Positions 6,275-7,907 of a DNA stretch of 7,907 nucleotides are shown one piece after another; the first letter of the stretch is position 1, and the number at the start of each line of letters is the position of its first letter. The translations under genes were made by a program, and so were the position numbers. The stretch lies in contig CAIYTJ010000077.1 in the NCBI GenBank assembly GCA_903929065.1, positions 1 to 7,907 of the forward strand, given 5' to 3'. The DNA comes from an uncultured Bacteroidales bacterium. Its GTDB lineage: Bacteria; Bacteroidota; Bacteroidia; Bacteroidales; Paludibacteraceae. The notes beneath the pieces were generated by a model that worked only from the letters and a program-made list of their open reading frames with translations, made no database searches and was not told the origin of the DNA.

Positions 6275-7738
6275 TTATTTTATTTGTTCTATTTTCCCTG
6301 CCGTCAGATAAATGGAAGCCAGTGATAACGGTACCAGTGCTGCCAATAACCCGAAAAGCAACGGCCAGCTTTCGATTTTTCCGGCAAAAAGAATAGCCAG
6401 AATAGTGCCTAATACGGCAGCAGCCCCGCCTAATCCGGCCAGTGACCCGACAGATTTCCCGCAATGCAAATCGCTAGGCAATGTTTGAATGTTGACAATG
6501 GTAAACTGGAAACCTCCCAGCACAAAAGCCATTAGAATAACCGCTAACACAGCATTTGCCGCCATTACCGAAGCAATGATAGCCGGAATCATAATCAGTC
6601 CGCCGGTAAGCATGGCCGTTTTACGGGCTTTGTCCACCGTGGCACCTTTGCGGATTAAATAACCAGAGAACCAGCCGCCTGCCAATCCGCCAAGCATGGC
6701 TCCCACGTAAGGAATCCACGCCGAAAAAGCAAGTTCTTTTATATTCAGTTTGAATTCTTCCACCAGATACATAGGTAAAAACGTGACGAACATCCACCAG
6801 ATTGGGTCGAGAAAGAAGCGTCCCAGAATAACCGAATAGTTTTTCCGGTTCGAGAGCAGTTCGCCCCAACTTTTGGCGCGGTCGTTTGTCATGGTAGCTT
6901 CCGGCTGTCCGCTCAGAATATATTCACGTTCCTCTTCGGTAATCCACTTGTGTTCCTTCGGTCCTTTTTTATTGATAATAAGCCATGGAATAAGCCATGA
7001 AATACCCAGACAACCAACTACCACGAACGTCATGCGCCAACCCAGCGAAATGTAAAGCATCAGGATAATAATCGGTGCCAGAATGGAACCAATGGATGCC
7101 GCCGCACCAAAAAGTCCCTGCGCGAAAGCGCGTTCTTTTTGAGGAAACCATTCGGCATTGCTTTTGGTAGTTCCCGGCCACGGACCGGCTTCGCCCAATC
7201 CCAACATCATTCGAAAACCGGTAAGCGTAACTTTTCCCTGTGCCAGCGAAGTCAGTGCATCAGCCGTTCCCCAGAGTAAAACTGAGGTGAAGAAACCACG
7301 GCGCGTACCGATTTTGTCGTACAGTTTTCCCGAGAAAAGCTGACTGAAACCATAGGCAATCATAAAGAAAATGGTGATTTCTCCCAATAAATCCTTGGCT
7401 TGCTGTGCCGCTACCTTTGGCGAAGCTTTCGAATCGACAATACCTAAATCGTAGGCAATTCCCTGACGGTTTACCACAATCTTTCCATTGTTTTTGAAGG
7501 AAACATATTCCGCTTTTTGCGTAATAACATCGCCTTTTTTGGATACCAGCTTGTAAGCATTTTCCAGTTTCAGGAATTCAGCCTGATTTTCCGTTCCGGC
7601 ATTATCACACTTTTCGACCAGTTTGTATTCAATGTTGGCCACCCACATGTAATTGAGTGTTCCGCGGTCGAGGTAATTGATAATGGTGATGAGCATGATC
7701 ATCCCGATTATCCACCAGCGTAATCCTTTTATTTTCAT
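6275..7738 (-). CDS. MFS transporter, ACS/hexuronate (ExuT-like) type, with an extended helix 1-2 loop
   Basis: This 487-aa inner-membrane permease most likely imports a sugar acid (hexuronate or unsaturated uronate) with protons or sodium. Helix 1 (about 8-25) ends with the ACS-family hallmark INYLDR (20-25). Helix 2 starts near 119, and motif A after it reads GKLYDKIGTRRG (137-148). The conserved region GFRMMLGLGEAGPWPG (174-189) and NAEWFPQKERAFAQG (194-208) follow. A central cytoplasmic loop (about 255-300) separates the two six-helix halves. The odd part is residues about 32-115, a hydrophilic insertion where typical members have only a short loop; it would lie in the periplasm. The frame is intact through it. 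The start ATG 7738 is one base after the kdgF stop codon, implying tight coupling. Family is confident; the substrate is inferred from neighbours. Confidence 0.9.
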   Translation of the reverse strand: MKIKGLRWWIIGMIMLITIINYLDRGTLNYMWVANIEYKLVEKCDNAGTENQAEFLKLENAYKLVSKKGDVITQKAEYVSFKNNGKIVVNRQGIAYDLGIVDSKASPKVAAQQAKDLLGEITIFFMIAYGFSQLFSGKLYDKIGTRRGFFTSVLLWGTADALTSLAQGKVTLTGFRMMLGLGEAGPWPGTTKSNAEWFPQKERAFAQGLFGAAASIGSILAPIIILMLYISLGWRMTFVVVGCLGISWLIPWLIINKKGPKEHKWITEEEREYILSGQPEATMTNDRAKSWGELLSNRKNYSVILGRFFLDPIWWMFVTFLPMYLVEEFKLNIKELAFSAWIPYVGAMLGGLAGGWFSGYLIRKGATVDKARKTAMLTGGLIMIPAIIASVMAANAVLAVILMAFVLGGFQFTIVNIQTLPSDLHCGKSVGSLAGLGGAAAVLGTILAILFAGKIESWPLLFGLLAALVPLSLASIYLTAGKIEQIK

Positions 7739-7739
7739 A

Positions 7740-7907
7740 TTATTTCAATAAAAAATCCTGTCGTGATGGACTGAAAGTATCTATCAGAATACCATCTTCC
7801 AAACAAACAGCACCGTGTGATATAATTGGTTCAATATAGAAAGCATCTCCTGCCATTAATTCTTTTTTTTCGCCATTAATTTCAACTTCAAATTTACCAC
7901 TGACAAC
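7740..7907 (-). CDS. kdgF: KdgF-like cupin (unsaturated-uronate linearisation), N-terminal part beyond the window
   Basis: The last 55 codons are present, ending at TAA 7742-7740; the gene enters from the right edge. Visible are a beta-strand pair (VVSGKFEVEINGE), the second cupin motif 'GDAFYIEPIISHGAVCLED' with the metal-ligand-type His31, and the ending 'DTFSPSRQDFL', which closely resembles the SPPREDFL tail I know from KdgF proteins. KdgF opens 4,5-unsaturated monouronates from pectin or alginate lyases to linear keto-uronates in the cytoplasm. Only one base separates its stop from the start of the MFS transporter, so they share a transcript; the promoter lies outside the window. The metal ligands of the first cupin motif cannot be checked. 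Another uronate-operon cupin is the main alternative. Confidence 0.8.
   Translation of the reverse strand, partial: VVSGKFEVEINGEKKELMAGDAFYIEPIISHGAVCLEDGILIDTFSPSRQDFLLK

Noticed and set aside
6240..6464. 74-codon minus-strand frame overlapping the end of the transporter gene
   Set aside because: It is an out-of-frame shadow of the last two transporter helices; the product is Arg-rich and lacks any recognisable domain.

Overview
The window looks like a chromosomal fragment from the phylum Bacteroidota, most likely Bacteroidales-like. Three things support this. The PriA is of the long (about 820 aa) type. Three good matches to the phylum's TAnnTTTG -7 promoter element sit in front of genes. 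Shine-Dalgarno sequences are absent or weak ahead of the starts I examined. No rRNA, tRNA, CRISPR array, transposase or integrase was seen.

Layout, left to right. (1) The 3' part of a TPR-repeat protein gene (+) runs in from the left edge and overlaps tail-to-tail by 4 bp with priA (-), the primosomal helicase that restarts stalled replication forks. (2) A divergent promoter region (about 2916-3095) separates priA from a gene (+) for a secreted protein with an alpha/beta-hydrolase-like triad and a C-terminal beta-rich region. (3) A visibly AT-rich stretch (4740-5430) holds a two-gene micro-operon (-) of 65-aa and 58-aa double-pass membrane proteins. They are coupled by an ATGA overlap, have their own -7 promoter element, and are insulated from the operon upstream by a strong hairpin terminator. 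(4) The right third is an uronate-catabolism operon (-) read in the order kdgF (partial, cut by the right edge), an ACS-family MFS transporter, and an SDR oxidoreductase, closed by that terminator.

Functional picture. The right-hand operon fits uptake and early catabolism of unsaturated uronates released by polysaccharide lyases from alginate, pectin or similar polymers. The MFS protein would import the sugar acid, KdgF would open the 4,5-unsaturated uronate to its linear keto form, and the SDR would reduce it towards 2-keto-3-deoxygluconate (KDG). No kduI is visible, which mildly favours a direct DEH-reductase (alginate-type) route, but the operon continues beyond the window. The secreted hydrolase could belong to the same polysaccharide-degrading lifestyle, but the sequence does not prove a link.

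The most novel item is the micro-operon 4895-5265. Its second gene is only 58 codons long and easy to miss, and neither product resembles a family I recognise. Also notable are a priA promoter that would give an almost leaderless mRNA, and an unusual polar insertion of about 80 residues between helices 1 and 2 of the transporter.
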